Source of the DNA: Prevotella sp.
Lineage (GTDB): Bacteria > Bacteroidota > Bacteroidia > Bacteroidales > Bacteroidaceae
NCBI GenBank assembly: GCA_017623655.1
Contig: JAGAON010000003.1
Location: forward strand, 62,001-126,000
Direction of reading: 5' to 3'
DNA: 64,000 nucleotides
Each line of letters opens with the position of its first letter. Within the stretch, counting starts at the first letter, position 1. This document shows, piece by piece, positions 17,104 to 26,507 of this stretch. The notes under the pieces were generated by a model. The model was given only the letters and a program-made list of their open reading frames with translations, did not search any database and was not told the DNA's origin. The position numbers and the translations under genes are program-made.

Positions 17104-19755
17104 ATGAAAAAACTATTTACTCTATTCACGGCAGTGATGCTGTCTGTATTGGCTGTAAATGCTGCGGACGGGTATCGCCGTACGTGGGATTTCCGTAATG
17201 GGTACAGTGCATCAACACTGGAAATTATGGCGCAAGACGCAAAGCATTGGACTGTACAGGGTACTGGTTTCCAAAACACCAAAGATTTTTCTGAATTAAA
17301 AGCAGTGATGACCTATAATGGCGAGGACATTCCTGTACCAGAATTAGAAGGGCTTACATTAGGTGGTATGAAGAGTGCCGCTCACGTTCAGATTTATGAT
17401 GGAAAGTCGAAAAATACTTCTTTCCCAGATCTTGCATGCCTATGGATTAATGGTAAGAATAGCGCTGACTATATTTCATTTACAGTTCCTGCCGGTGAGA
17501 ACGTAAAAATTGGTTACTGTTCACATTCTGCGACAGACGCGCGTGGTTTCAGTGTTAGTAGTGGTTTTGCTGATGCTGCTGGTAATACGAAATTTACCAG
17601 TAAGGCAGAAGGGGAAGTCGTGGAAGTGGAACTTATCAACTCTAATACAGAGGAGTCCACATTGAAATTAAAATCTACAAGTGGCCATCATATTTATTAC
17701 ATAATAATTGGTGAAGGTGATGTTCCTGCCGAGTATAATATTGGTTATCTCTATTATGATGCAGCGGGCGATGGTTTTGAGAATTTACCATTGTATAATG
17801 CCGTGAAAGATATGGAACATTACACTTTTAAGCCTGTAAACCTTGCCAGTGCTGCTGTTCCTACACAAGAGGAACTTGGTGCGTATGATGCTGTTGTTAT
17901 TGATGGTAGCCTTCAGAATAATGCTTCTATTCTGGAACCTGTCAAATCTTATATATTCTTCCAACCTGTAGTTAATTTCTGTTCTTCTATTGCTGAGGCA
18001 TTCGGATTTGGCGAGACTCTCGTAACGGAAAGTGAGGCAGCTTGGGCTGCGGATATGAAAAATGCTGTGTTTGAGAACTTTGCGAACTGGGCTACAGATG
18101 GTGGCATGTTCGCTATATCTCAAGGTGAAGTTATGCCGAAGCCTTTAAAAGTTAGGCAAGGCAACATAACGAAGTTCATTACTTATGGTGATGAAGAATT
18201 GGCATTTGGAGACTCTGTAATTTCTTATGCGTACAATGATGGTCACAACTCCTACATTTATTATGGTTTGGAAGGTGATTATGCAGAAGGTACAGAAATT
18301 ATTCTTCAAAATATAATGAAAGCTGCTGCTATGTCAAAGGCAGAAGTTACAGCTTGTCCTAAGCCTGCATTTACTGCTGCATACAGTGAAATGCAAACCG
18401 TGGTGACACTCAGTTGCCTAAACAAAAATGCTGTTATCTACTATACAATTGACGGTACAGAGCCTACAATGGAGAGCGCAGTATATAAAGAGCCTATCAC
18501 CTTTACAACAGAGACAACAATTAAGGCAATAGCTGTTGCTGATGGATATACTGTAAGTGAGTCTAACACATTTGACGTGCAGATGTTCCATCAGGCGAAG
18601 GCTCCACAGGTTTATGCTACTTACGCTGATACAGAGAAGAACAGTGATGCAATTGTTAGCCTTACAAGTACAGAAGGCGAACTTGTTGATATTTGGTATA
18701 ACTTCACAGGTTCAAACGACACTCTTAAATCAAGTAAGTATATTGAGCCTATCACAATCAAGACAGTTGCTACCATCACCGCTTTTGCTATTGGTAAGGA
18801 AGAATCACTTGTTAAGTCTGAACTTACTGAAGCAGATATAAAGGCTAATATGCTCAATGTTCGCCGTGACGAGTTGGCACACTTCACTGCTGATACATGG
18901 AATACTCTCGACAACCTTGTGCTTGACGGACAGCCTCAAACTAAGTGGACGACATCCAATTATTACTTTACATGGGGTAAGACAGCACAGAAGAGCTTTG
19001 AGGAAATAGGTGATCCTATTACTGATGATAACGGTGATCCTATTACTGATGATAACGGAAATTACATCTACAACACTCAGGATAAGCCTGTGTCTGTAAC
19101 AGAGAATACCGCAGATACTGATTGGAAGATTACTTCTCGTGGTCAGGTTATGGTATTCCAGAGCAATACAGTTAGTGCTAATATTGGTGACTTCGGCGGT
19201 TACAATCCAGAGCGTGCTGAGGATTTAATTGAAGCACTTGCAACCAAAAACGATATTCAGTTTGCCGGTAAGGCTTCAGGCGATAAGAATACTGCTACGA
19301 TTGAGTCTACAAAGACTTACGAAGGTAAACTTAGCATTGTTGCTATAGTTGCAAATATCAGTGGTGATAAGAATACTGGTGTGGCTAGCACTGCTAAGGT
19401 TGCTATTCAAGTTTCAGCAGATGGCAATACTTGGGAGACAGTAGGTGATACACTTACAACAGGTAAGACGTACCGTAACTACAAGAAACTTGAAGTATGC
19501 TATGATGCAGAAGTACCAGTTTATGTACGTCTCGCTTCTATTAGCGGTTCTTCACAAGGTGTTCATGATATTTACGTGTTCAACCATGGTGAGAAGTCAG
19601 CAGCTGCTGAGGAAGACTACAAAACTGGCGTAGAAGAGGTAGAAGAGGCTACTTCGGCAACCGCCGGTCAGGCTGTCCGTGTTCTTAAGAACGGTCAGGT
19701 TCTTATCATTAAGGATGGTTCTGTATTCACAGTAGCAGGTGCAAAGATCAAGTAA
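17104..19755 (+). CDS. Large secreted protein with chitobiase C-terminal-like repeats, function unknown
   Basis: 883 residues. Signal peptide 1-20 (MKKLFTLFTAVMLSVLAVNA). The N-terminal region to about 230 looks like a beta-sandwich; two tandem domains resembling the chitobiase/beta-hexosaminidase C-terminal (FN3-like) domain follow, about 417-495 (VIYYTIDGTEPTMESAVY) and 498-580. A GDPITDDN octapeptide is duplicated near 637-652. The end, VLIIKDGSVFTVAGAKIK, resembles the short tail of Prevotella secreted proteins. Third-codon positions are visibly richer in A/T than in neighbouring housekeeping genes. No catalytic motif recognised. A terminator separates it from the lyase gene. Confidence 0.75.
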   Translation: MKKLFTLFTAVMLSVLAVNAADGYRRTWDFRNGYSASTLEIMAQDAKHWTVQGTGFQNTKDFSELKAVMTYNGEDIPVPELEGLTLGGMKSAAHVQIYDGKSKNTSFPDLACLWINGKNSADYISFTVPAGENVKIGYCSHSATDARGFSVSSGFADAAGNTKFTSKAEGEVVEVELINSNTEESTLKLKSTSGHHIYYIIIGEGDVPAEYNIGYLYYDAAGDGFENLPLYNAVKDMEHYTFKPVNLASAAVPTQEELGAYDAVVIDGSLQNNASILEPVKSYIFFQPVVNFCSSIAEAFGFGETLVTESEAAWAADMKNAVFENFANWATDGGMFAISQGEVMPKPLKVRQGNITKFITYGDEELAFGDSVISYAYNDGHNSYIYYGLEGDYAEGTEIILQNIMKAAAMSKAEVTACPKPAFTAAYSEMQTVVTLSCLNKNAVIYYTIDGTEPTMESAVYKEPITFTTETTIKAIAVADGYTVSESNTFDVQMFHQAKAPQVYATYADTEKNSDAIVSLTSTEGELVDIWYNFTGSNDTLKSSKYIEPITIKTVATITAFAIGKEESLVKSELTEADIKANMLNVRRDELAHFTADTWNTLDNLVLDGQPQTKWTTSNYYFTWGKTAQKSFEEIGDPITDDNGDPITDDNGNYIYNTQDKPVSVTENTADTDWKITSRGQVMVFQSNTVSANIGDFGGYNPERAEDLIEALATKNDIQFAGKASGDKNTATIESTKTYEGKLSIVAIVANISGDKNTGVASTAKVAIQVSADGNTWETVGDTLTTGKTYRNYKKLEVCYDAEVPVYVRLASISGSSQGVHDIYVFNHGEKSAAAEEDYKTGVEEVEEATSATAGQAVRVLKNGQVLIIKDGSVFTVAGAKIK
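19009..19056 (+). repeat. 24-nt exact tandem duplication inside the 17104 gene
   Basis: Two identical 24-nt units, 19009-19032 and 19033-19056, keep the frame and encode GDPITDDN twice. Likely a recent slippage event; the Asp-rich loop could bind calcium, which is speculation. Confidence 0.85.
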
Positions 19756-19784
19756 TTGACTTAGTAATATTGTTAATCCATACG

Positions 19785-19823
19785 GCTCCCCACAGGCCAT
19801 GCGCTTGCGGGGAGCATTTTTTT
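19785..19823 (+). terminator. Intrinsic terminator after the 17104 gene
   Basis: Stem GCTCCCC / GGGGAGC followed by ATTTTTTT. The next gene starts 40 nt later with no evident promoter, so some read-through is likely. Confidence 0.75.
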
Positions 19824-19862
19824 ACATCATAAACGGGAAATAAACTTAAAGAATAAATATCC

Positions 19863-21743
19863 ATGGCACGTCTATTATATATCATCACACTATGCAGCCT
19901 GTGTCTTTCGATTCATGCCACAGACTTTACAGACGTGAAGATGACTGTAAACGGCATGGCTGTTACCATGAACAACGGTAAAATCGTTGTTTCCATTGGC
20001 TCCAACGGCAGAGTAAGTAGCTATAAGTACAATCTTTCAAAAGAGTTACTCGGCTCCAACGGGGTATATTTTGACTATACTACTTCGCAAGGAAACAAAG
20101 CCCTTTCGCCTACAAAACTGACGGTGGTAAAAGACACTCCGGATATGTGTGAGGTGCTTTACAGCGCAACTTCGGGGAATACTATCTTCGAACAGGGTTA
20201 CATTATGCGCAAGAATGTGGCAGGAATATATACATACGTCATTGCTACCGGTACGTCAACATCTGCAAACGAGCCTATCAAGGAAGCTCGCGTTTGCACA
20301 CGCCTTGCTTCGACAATGTTGCAAGGGTACGTTGACTGGCGCATGAACGGTAAAATACCCTCAAACGCAGAAATGGCTGTTGCTGAGCAGGCGGAGAATA
20401 CCGTACAGGATGCCACGTACAAACTTGCGGACGGTTCTATCTATACAAAATATAATTGGGCGAACTATGTGGAACGTGACACGATACACGGATTGTCTGA
20501 CAACTATTATGGTTTGTGGAATATACCTGTATCTTACGAGTGGATTAATGGCGGAGTGGAGCGTCAGGAACTGACGGTTCACGCCACCAGCAAGTCACCC
20601 ATTACCATACAGATGTTGCAGGGCGAGCATCTTGGCGGCTCGGCGATGGTGCTGAATGATGGCGAAAAGAAACTCTACGGTCCTTTCCTTATTTATTCAA
20701 ATATGAAGACCCCAAAAGTGACAGGCCCTATCAGTGATGCGCAGATTATGGCAGCGGAACAGAAGGCGCAATGGCCGTTCCAGTGGTTTGACCACGAGCT
20801 GTATCCGAAAGCGCGCGGAACGGTGAAGGGACACCTTAATGTCACCACCGGACAGCGTAATGATAATGTGCGCGTGATACTGGCACAGGAGAAAGGCAAG
20901 GACCCATTGACGCACACGCACGGCTATCAGTTCTGGGCAAAGACCGATGAAAACGGCGATTTCACCATCGAGAACGTCCGTCCGGGCAACTATAACCTCT
21001 ATGCGTATGCCACCGCCGGCGATGTCACCGATATGCTGGAACAGGACGACATCACCGTTGTCGAGGGCGAACAGAGCCTCGGTACGATAAACTGGACGCC
21101 CACATGCTACACCGACCAACTGTGGATTATAGGCGAGAACGACCGCCGCAGCAGCGAGTTCAACCTCTGCGACGAGATGCGGCAGTACGGGTTGTGGGAG
21201 CAATCACCCGCAGATCTTACATACACCGTGGGCCAAAGCGATCCCAAGAAGGACTGGTATTATGCGCAGACCAAGGCCGGTACATGGACCGTAAAGTTCA
21301 ATCTTAAAAAGGTTTTGGCTCCCGGAACGGCCTGCCTCACGGCCTCTCTTGCCGGCGCTACAAACGCCGGAGCCACTGTAAATGTGAAGGTTAACGGCAT
21401 ATCATGCGCCACATGGAAACCCGGTGTCAACGATGCCGCCATCTACCGCAGTGCCATACAGAGCGGCCGCCATTGGCTTATGTCCGCCACATTCTCCAAT
21501 GCAAGGTTGAGGTTGGGCAGCAATACCGTGACGTTCACCATGTCCGGCAACGGCAAGAACGGCGGTTTCATGTACGACTGCATCAAGCTGGAGACCGGCA
21601 GCCTTGTTACTTCGGTGCGTGGTGTGAGCGATGCCATGGAGCAACCGGCGTATCTTTCCGCCGTGAAGTATGTCAAGGACGGTCGTGTTGTCATTGAGAG
21701 TGCCAAGGGCGCATACACCGTTTCCGGTGCGCGGATGCGATGA
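19863..21743 (+). CDS. Secreted PL4-type rhamnogalacturonan endolyase
   Basis: 626 residues. Cleaves the rhamnogalacturonan-I backbone of pectin by beta-elimination (family knowledge). Signal peptide 1-19. The layout matches PL4: N-terminal beta-sandwich catalytic domain to about 310, an FN3-like middle domain (RGTVKGHLNV...TDENGDFTIENVRPGNYNLY), and a C-terminal carbohydrate-binding-like domain beginning QLWIIGENDRRSSEF. Candidate catalytic residues are the Lys in YTKYNWA and a His in the QGEHLGG region, by analogy with fungal enzymes. A short tail ends in VSGARMR. No SusC/SusD genes adjoin it. Confidence 0.8.
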   Translation: MARLLYIITLCSLCLSIHATDFTDVKMTVNGMAVTMNNGKIVVSIGSNGRVSSYKYNLSKELLGSNGVYFDYTTSQGNKALSPTKLTVVKDTPDMCEVLYSATSGNTIFEQGYIMRKNVAGIYTYVIATGTSTSANEPIKEARVCTRLASTMLQGYVDWRMNGKIPSNAEMAVAEQAENTVQDATYKLADGSIYTKYNWANYVERDTIHGLSDNYYGLWNIPVSYEWINGGVERQELTVHATSKSPITIQMLQGEHLGGSAMVLNDGEKKLYGPFLIYSNMKTPKVTGPISDAQIMAAEQKAQWPFQWFDHELYPKARGTVKGHLNVTTGQRNDNVRVILAQEKGKDPLTHTHGYQFWAKTDENGDFTIENVRPGNYNLYAYATAGDVTDMLEQDDITVVEGEQSLGTINWTPTCYTDQLWIIGENDRRSSEFNLCDEMRQYGLWEQSPADLTYTVGQSDPKKDWYYAQTKAGTWTVKFNLKKVLAPGTACLTASLAGATNAGATVNVKVNGISCATWKPGVNDAAIYRSAIQSGRHWLMSATFSNARLRLGSNTVTFTMSGNGKNGGFMYDCIKLETGSLVTSVRGVSDAMEQPAYLSAVKYVKDGRVVIESAKGAYTVSGARMR

Positions 21744-21819
21744 AACCGGGTGTTTTTGTCGTAACATCCGGATGCGGTGATGCCGTAGTCCGGGACGATT
21801 TATGGTAATATTGTTTTCA

Positions 21820-21851
21820 GAGCCGCACATTTGTGCGGCTCTTTTTATTTT
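21820..21851 (+). terminator. Intrinsic terminator after the lyase gene
   Basis: Stem GAGCCGCA / TGCGGCTC with a short loop, followed by TTTTTATTTTG. Confidence 0.85.
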
Positions 21852-21919
21852 GTTTTTGTTGGGATTGTTATCGGGGTGGTGTGTGATTTGGTGTGGATGG
21901 CGTGTGTTGTTTGTATGAT

Positions 21920-22028
21920 GATAACACAGGGCTTACCCCCTGTGCTTGGATATTTCACCCTTTCAGGGTTCGGCGTGTTGTATTGCGGCGATGTTTGCGG
22001 TTACGGAGACGATGTGGTACATCGTCTC
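21920..22028. repeat. R4 arm fragment and R3 hairpin
   Basis: 21920-21974 carries ACACAGGGCTTACCCCCTGT and CACCCTTTCAGGGTTCG, the outer part of an R4 arm only. 22006-22028 is an R3 palindrome (GAGACGATGT, central GG variant, ACATCGTCTC). Confidence 0.6.
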
Positions 22029-22089
22029 TATATACGGGTAACAATTCAATGGCGGTGGTGTTTGCAATGTTTTTGGATGGTGATTTTTG

Positions 22090-22474
22090 TAGGGACGCAC
22101 CTTCTTGCCGCCGGCATAAAGCCTATGGCAAGCGGCAAAGCCGAGCGGGTGCGTCCGCATTGTCGTGTTTATCCGATGTAGGCGGACGTGTTTCCGTGTG
22201 TTGGCAGGTGTGTTTTTCCATATATTCGGACGCACCAAGGTGCGTCCCTACATCGCGGTTTATAACCATTGTTCCGGGGAATTGGTAACGATTGTGGTGA
22301 TGTTTGCAGCGTTTTTGGATGCGATGTTTTGTAGGGACGCACCTTCTTGCCGCCGGCATAAAGCCTATGGCAAGCGGCAAAGCCGAGCGGGTGCGTCCGC
22401 ATTGCCGTGTTTATCCGATGTTGGCGTCCGCATTTCCCCGTATAAACGGACGCACCAAGGTGCGTCCCTACATC
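22090..22474. repeat. Cluster of four R2 repeats (two long, two short)
   Basis: Long-form R2 copies at about 22090-22160 and 22331-22402 are near identical; short-form copies (GGACGCACCAAGGTGCGTCC) follow each in the opposite orientation at about 22228-22252 and 22448-22472. The unit long R2 - spacer - short R2 is therefore tandemly duplicated. Peptides such as RDAPSCRRHKAYGKRQSRAG arise from these repeats and are not genes. Confidence 0.75.
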
Positions 22475-22605
22475 ACGATTTATAACCGTTATTCCGGGGA
22501 TTGGCAACGTTTGCGGTGATGTTTGTTATCTTTGTATTGGGATGGTGAATGGTGTTTACGGGCTGAAATGCTGTGCCTTCGGTGGGTATGGTATTTGCCC
22601 GATTT

Positions 22606-22690
22606 GCAAAAGGGTGCTGATTACCCGGTAAACAGGTGCTGATTACATTGTAAAAGAGGCCTGATTACGATGCAATCAGCACCCTTTTAC
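22606..22690. repeat. R1 repeat
   Basis: 85 nt with outer arms CAAAAGGGTGCTGATTAC and AATCAGCACCCTTTTAC, and the internal variant AAACAGGTGCTGATTACATT shared with the copy at 26757. It lies 3' of ung, facing its end. Confidence 0.75.
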
Positions 22691-22796
22691 AAAATGGCCG
22701 GATGGTGATGCCTTTACAGACACTGTATGATAGTGTGTTTCCCCCGATGAAATGGGGATTTTTTGCGTTGTCCTGTGACGGCAAACGCCCTTCCGT

Positions 22797-23489
22797 TTAC
22801 CACTCTATCCCGTCCATCCCCATCTCTTTCAGCCATGCGTTGCACCGTGAGAAATGATGGTTGCCGAACCATCCGCCACGGTTTGCCGACAGTGGAGACG
22901 GGTGTACGGACTCCAGCACGAGGTGCTTCGACGTGTCTATCAGCCGTTTCTTGGAGCGTGCCGGCGAGCCCCACAGCAGGAATGCGACGTGTTCCCTGCT
23001 GTCGGAAACCGTCTTTATCACCGCATCCGTGAACGTTTCCCACCCTTGCCGCTGATGCGACGCGGCCTGATGCTCACGCACTGTCAGCGTGGCGTTGAGC
23101 AGAAACACCCCCTGCCGTGCCCATCGTCTGAGGCTTCCGTTATACATCCTTCTGCCGTCGGCACCTGTCAGTATCTCCGGCACAGCCCCCACGTCCTCCT
23201 TTATCTCCTTGAATATGTTGACAAGTGACGGCGGCAGCGCCACGCCCGCTTTCACAGAGAAGCACAGTCCCTCCGCCTGTCCCGCGCCGTGATAAGGGTC
23301 TTGCCCCAGTATCACCACCTTCACCTTGGGCAGCGGGCACAGGTTGAAAGCGTTGAATATCTCCTTGCCCGGAGGGTAACACACGCCGTTGCGGTACTCA
23401 TTGCGCACGAATGCCGTCAGGTTGCGGAAATAATCCTTCTCAAACTCCTGTGCCATGGCCTCTTGCCAGCTTTCCTCTATCTGTACCAT
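22797..23489 (-). CDS. ung: Uracil-DNA glycosylase, family 1
   Basis: 230 residues. Removes uracil from DNA to start base excision repair. Family-1 motifs are intact: GQDPYH at 62-67 with catalytic Asp64, LLNATLTV at 130-137, and HPSPLS at 196-201. Length is normal for the family. The gene stands alone between long repeat-filled gaps, with a probable promoter at 23587. Confidence 0.95.
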   Translation of the reverse strand: MVQIEESWQEAMAQEFEKDYFRNLTAFVRNEYRNGVCYPPGKEIFNAFNLCPLPKVKVVILGQDPYHGAGQAEGLCFSVKAGVALPPSLVNIFKEIKEDVGAVPEILTGADGRRMYNGSLRRWARQGVFLLNATLTVREHQAASHQRQGWETFTDAVIKTVSDSREHVAFLLWGSPARSKKRLIDTSKHLVLESVHPSPLSANRGGWFGNHHFSRCNAWLKEMGMDGIEW

Positions 23490-23586
23490 AATTCGTTTTT
23501 TTGTTTGGTTCGTTATGTGGTTGTCTTGTTCTTTCTCCGCTGCCTTGCGGCTATGACAGTGGCAAGGCCGAGCGGTCCGGTAGTTG

Positions 23587-23594
23587 CAAAGTTA
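23587..23594 (-). promoter_or_regulatory. Promoter -7 box of ung
   Basis: Minus-strand TAACTTTG, about 100 nt upstream of the ung start codon. The -33 box is weak. Confidence 0.5.
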
Positions 23595-23733
23595 CGAAAA
23601 ACTCCGGTAAAAACGCGCGGAAAACATGATATACTTTCCTTTTTTGAGGGCAAAACGGCGGAAAAAAGGTGTAATAACACTATCATACACCCTATTTGGA
23701 ACAATTTTCTCCCCATTATCCGATAAGAAAGAC

Positions 23734-23741
23734 TAACTTTG
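23734..23741 (+). promoter_or_regulatory. Orphan promoter -7 box
   Basis: TAACTTTG on the plus strand with T-rich sequence upstream but no open reading frame for more than 600 nt. Just downstream is an imperfect hairpin, GGAAATGGC...GCCATTCC (about 23749-23771). Possible small RNA start or remnant of a lost gene. No gene is seen in 23742-24340. Confidence 0.35.
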
Positions 23742-23940
23742 CAGCACAGGAAATGGCAGACACGCCATTCCGCTGGGATGGATAATAGTTTACATAATTA
23801 AAGAATATAGTTAGTTAATACAGATTGTAAAGTAGGTAAAGTTACACTTTCGTTTCCGAAAAATATCATGTCTGTCCGTGAGGGTCGCATCCTATTTCCC
23901 GGAAATTTTATTGTCCTTAACCTAAAAATCCACCTTTTTG

Positions 23941-24078
23941 CAGCGGCTTTTGTAATGCGTTGAGTTGTAAAGTGTTGTAGGGACGCACCTTGGTGCGTCC
24001 GCCTCGTTATGTTTTCCCACGTTAACAGGTGCGTTTTGCCATGTGTTTTCGGACGCACCAAGGTGCGTCCCTACATCG
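23941..24078. repeat. R2 inverted pair with R1-side linker
   Basis: Linker GCTTTTGTAATGCGTTGA, R2 palindrome (GGACGCACCTTGGTGCGTCC), a spacer of about 50 nt, and the opposite R2 palindrome. About 100 nt of it is almost identical to 26878-26980. The R1 part expected left of the linker is missing. Confidence 0.75.
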
Positions 24079-24126
24079 TCGTTTGTTATTCTCGTATAAA
24101 GATCACCGGTTTAGTACCGCCTTGTA

Positions 24127-24201
24127 GAGACGAGGTATTACCTCGTCTCAAGAAAAAATGTAACGTAATATTATTACGGAGACGATGTGATACATAGTCT
24201 C
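24127..24201. repeat. R3 hairpin pair
   Basis: R3 palindromes at 24127-24149 and 24179-24201, 29 nt apart, with outward TGTAGAGACG and CGTCTCTACA-like ends arranged as an inverted pair. Each has one or two changes from the 5124 copy, and the changes in the first copy are compensated on both arms (GAGGT/ACCTC), which suggests the hairpin is kept. Confidence 0.7.
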
Positions 24202-24358
24202 TACATACGGGCAACACCCCCATTGCGACATCGTTGGTTATTATCCTGCATCCTGACCTGCGGGCGTTACGGGTGGAAAATGCACCAGATATGGGGTAAA
24301 AATAAATCTTTGTGCCGCTTGGTATGATTCCGGTTGTGCGTCCTTTTACTTTTTTTCT

Positions 24359-24366
24359 TACCTTTG
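24359..24366 (+). promoter_or_regulatory. Promoter -7 box of the 24416 gene
   Basis: TACCTTTG preceded by a T-rich stretch like that before the 16934 promoter; 49 nt upstream of the ATG. Confidence 0.62.
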
Positions 24367-24415
24367 CACCGCTAATAACAACAAAAATATATCTACAACA
24401 AAAAGTCATTTTTCA

Positions 24416-26476
24416 ATGAAACAAAAATTACAAGCGTTATGTTTTACGCTCCTCTTGCTGTTTTATGGGGGGGCAACTATCTTGCGGGCTAATGCCGCCG
24501 GCATCAGTATTCCGCAGGAAGCAGGTAGTTACATCAATATGGATGCGGCTAAAACGAGTGGTGATTTAACTCTAAGCAATTGTAAAGTAGATGGCACAAG
24601 CAGTGGCAAAGAGTATGCTATCGGAAGTACAAAGAAAGGGAGTTCTTTTACTTTGAGTATGAATAACTCCACAGCAGGTAATTATGTCCTTTCGTTTAAC
24701 TCTGGAACGAAGAACTATACTGCGGAAATTTCTGTTGAAATAAAGAGTGGAGATTACCAAAGAGTACAGAATTTCAGTGTTGCCTCTACAAGTAATTATT
24801 ATCCTCTTGCAAATTGCCATTATATGCTATTGAATAATCTTCCCGCAGGAGATATAGCGATGAAGGTTACCATATCAAGTACAACAGATGCGGAAAAAGG
24901 CTACGCTGGGAACTATGGTAACTTCTGCATAGCCTCTTTGGCTAATTATAATATTGCTAACATTAATCTTTCAGGCGGGATCTATTCCGGACCGAGTGTG
25001 GGAGATGACGGTAGTGTTGGCTTTTGTTCAAATGCAGGTACAGCAACATACATTGCTTACAATCCTACTAATGGAGTTGCCACTCTCAATATGGGTTTGG
25101 TTAAGCATGGCGAGGGTACTATTACGGCCACGGTTACAGACATTGCCACCAGTAAAGTGGAACTGACAAAGGTGATAAACATAACAAATGATGTTTGTAA
25201 TGGTTATGACAGTCCAACACCGTTTGAACTCGGATCTATTACAAAAGGGCTGAAAGAGATAAAGTTTGTTATTGCAACAGCGGACGCATATCTTTGTAAT
25301 TATAAAAATGTAGGCATTACAGTGGAGAAAGAGGAAGGCTCATACGAAAACGCGTCTGTTACCGCAACGTGGCCAATGGGTGATGCTACGCCTCCAGCTA
25401 AGGCTGTAGTCACGGGTGAAGGTGCGGATGTCGCTTTCTGCCTTACAAATTATTCTTCGACAGAAAACTTTACTGTTGGAACAAAATCTTATGGAGATAA
25501 TGCCTATACAACTTATAGTCCAGATGCAAAACAGAATTCCATAAACAGTGGCTACTATGTGGAATATAAGGTAAAGACTTTGAATGGCATGACTTTCAAC
25601 CCGTCAACCTTTTCTCTTTCAGCTATGAGATTCGGTACAAATGGTGGTTGTATAACTCTGGGATATTCTGTAGATGGTGGTTCGGAAATCATATCGACCG
25701 TAGTAAATGATATTAATCCTAATCGCAATCAAGAAGGTAATCTTCCTACCGTGTTGTCTCATGAATTCTCTGACGTATCTGTAAAAGATGAACTTGTTGT
25801 GCGACTGTACATATATAATCTTGATGCGGGTAGAAATGTGGGAATCTTTGGCGTGACACTTGCGGGTTCTGTGGATGGCAAACCACAGACGGAGAATATC
25901 ACAGTCGGTTCAACCGGCTTCGCCACCGTTGGTCTTCCATACGCTACCACGTTGCCGGATGGTGTTAGGGGATATGCTGTTACAAACGTGACGGAGACAG
26001 CTGTCACTCTGACGGAGGTACTTGCCGGAACCAATATCGCTGCAAACACAGGACTTATAATAACTGCCAAGCCGGGCACTTACACCTTCCCCGTATGCGC
26101 TGAGGGCGTGGAGATTGCAGACAATGTTCTCGTTGCCAACACTGAGGCAGATAAGATTGCCGAGACCGAGGGTGAGTTCTACGTGCTTGCCGTGACCGAT
26201 GAGGCTTCAAAGACCGTCGGCTTGGCCCAGATAGCGCAAGGCGGCGTAATAGCCAAGAACCGTGCTTATATGCCGGCAAGCGTTGTTCCGGAGGGTGTTT
26301 CCGGCCAGACTTCCAGCTTACGGCTTGTCTTTGGCAATCCTACCGCTGTGGAAGAAGTGGCTGAAAATGGCGTGGAGACAGTGGAGACGGTGGTGTATAA
26401 CCTTGCCGGACAGCGTGTCCGCACCGATGCCAAGGGGATGGTTATAGTCAAAGGACGTAAGTATTTGAAGAAATAA
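24416..26476 (+). CDS. Secreted beta-sandwich protein with Prevotella-type C-terminal tail, function unknown
   Basis: 686 residues. Signal peptide about 1-28 (MKQKLQALCFTLLLLFYGG...ANA). Two N-terminal regions (about 30-175 and 180-310) look like tandem carbohydrate-binding-type beta-sandwiches; a third follows at 315-485. Residues about 490-640 (FATVGLPYATTLPDGVRGYA) match a C-terminal domain often seen in large Prevotella surface proteins, and the end reads VVYNLAGQRVRTDAKGMVIV, a short sorting-like tail. The first two thirds are A/T-richer than the last third, as if the modules had different origins. No catalytic motif seen. A small protein gene follows after 31 nt. Confidence 0.72.
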   Translation: MKQKLQALCFTLLLLFYGGATILRANAAGISIPQEAGSYINMDAAKTSGDLTLSNCKVDGTSSGKEYAIGSTKKGSSFTLSMNNSTAGNYVLSFNSGTKNYTAEISVEIKSGDYQRVQNFSVASTSNYYPLANCHYMLLNNLPAGDIAMKVTISSTTDAEKGYAGNYGNFCIASLANYNIANINLSGGIYSGPSVGDDGSVGFCSNAGTATYIAYNPTNGVATLNMGLVKHGEGTITATVTDIATSKVELTKVINITNDVCNGYDSPTPFELGSITKGLKEIKFVIATADAYLCNYKNVGITVEKEEGSYENASVTATWPMGDATPPAKAVVTGEGADVAFCLTNYSSTENFTVGTKSYGDNAYTTYSPDAKQNSINSGYYVEYKVKTLNGMTFNPSTFSLSAMRFGTNGGCITLGYSVDGGSEIISTVVNDINPNRNQEGNLPTVLSHEFSDVSVKDELVVRLYIYNLDAGRNVGIFGVTLAGSVDGKPQTENITVGSTGFATVGLPYATTLPDGVRGYAVTNVTETAVTLTEVLAGTNIAANTGLIITAKPGTYTFPVCAEGVEIADNVLVANTEADKIAETEGEFYVLAVTDEASKTVGLAQIAQGGVIAKNRAYMPASVVPEGVSGQTSSLRLVFGNPTAVEEVAENGVETVETVVYNLAGQRVRTDAKGMVIVKGRKYLKK

Positions 26477-26507
26477 AAGTGTAACGAAATAAACGAGTTT
26501 ATATAAT

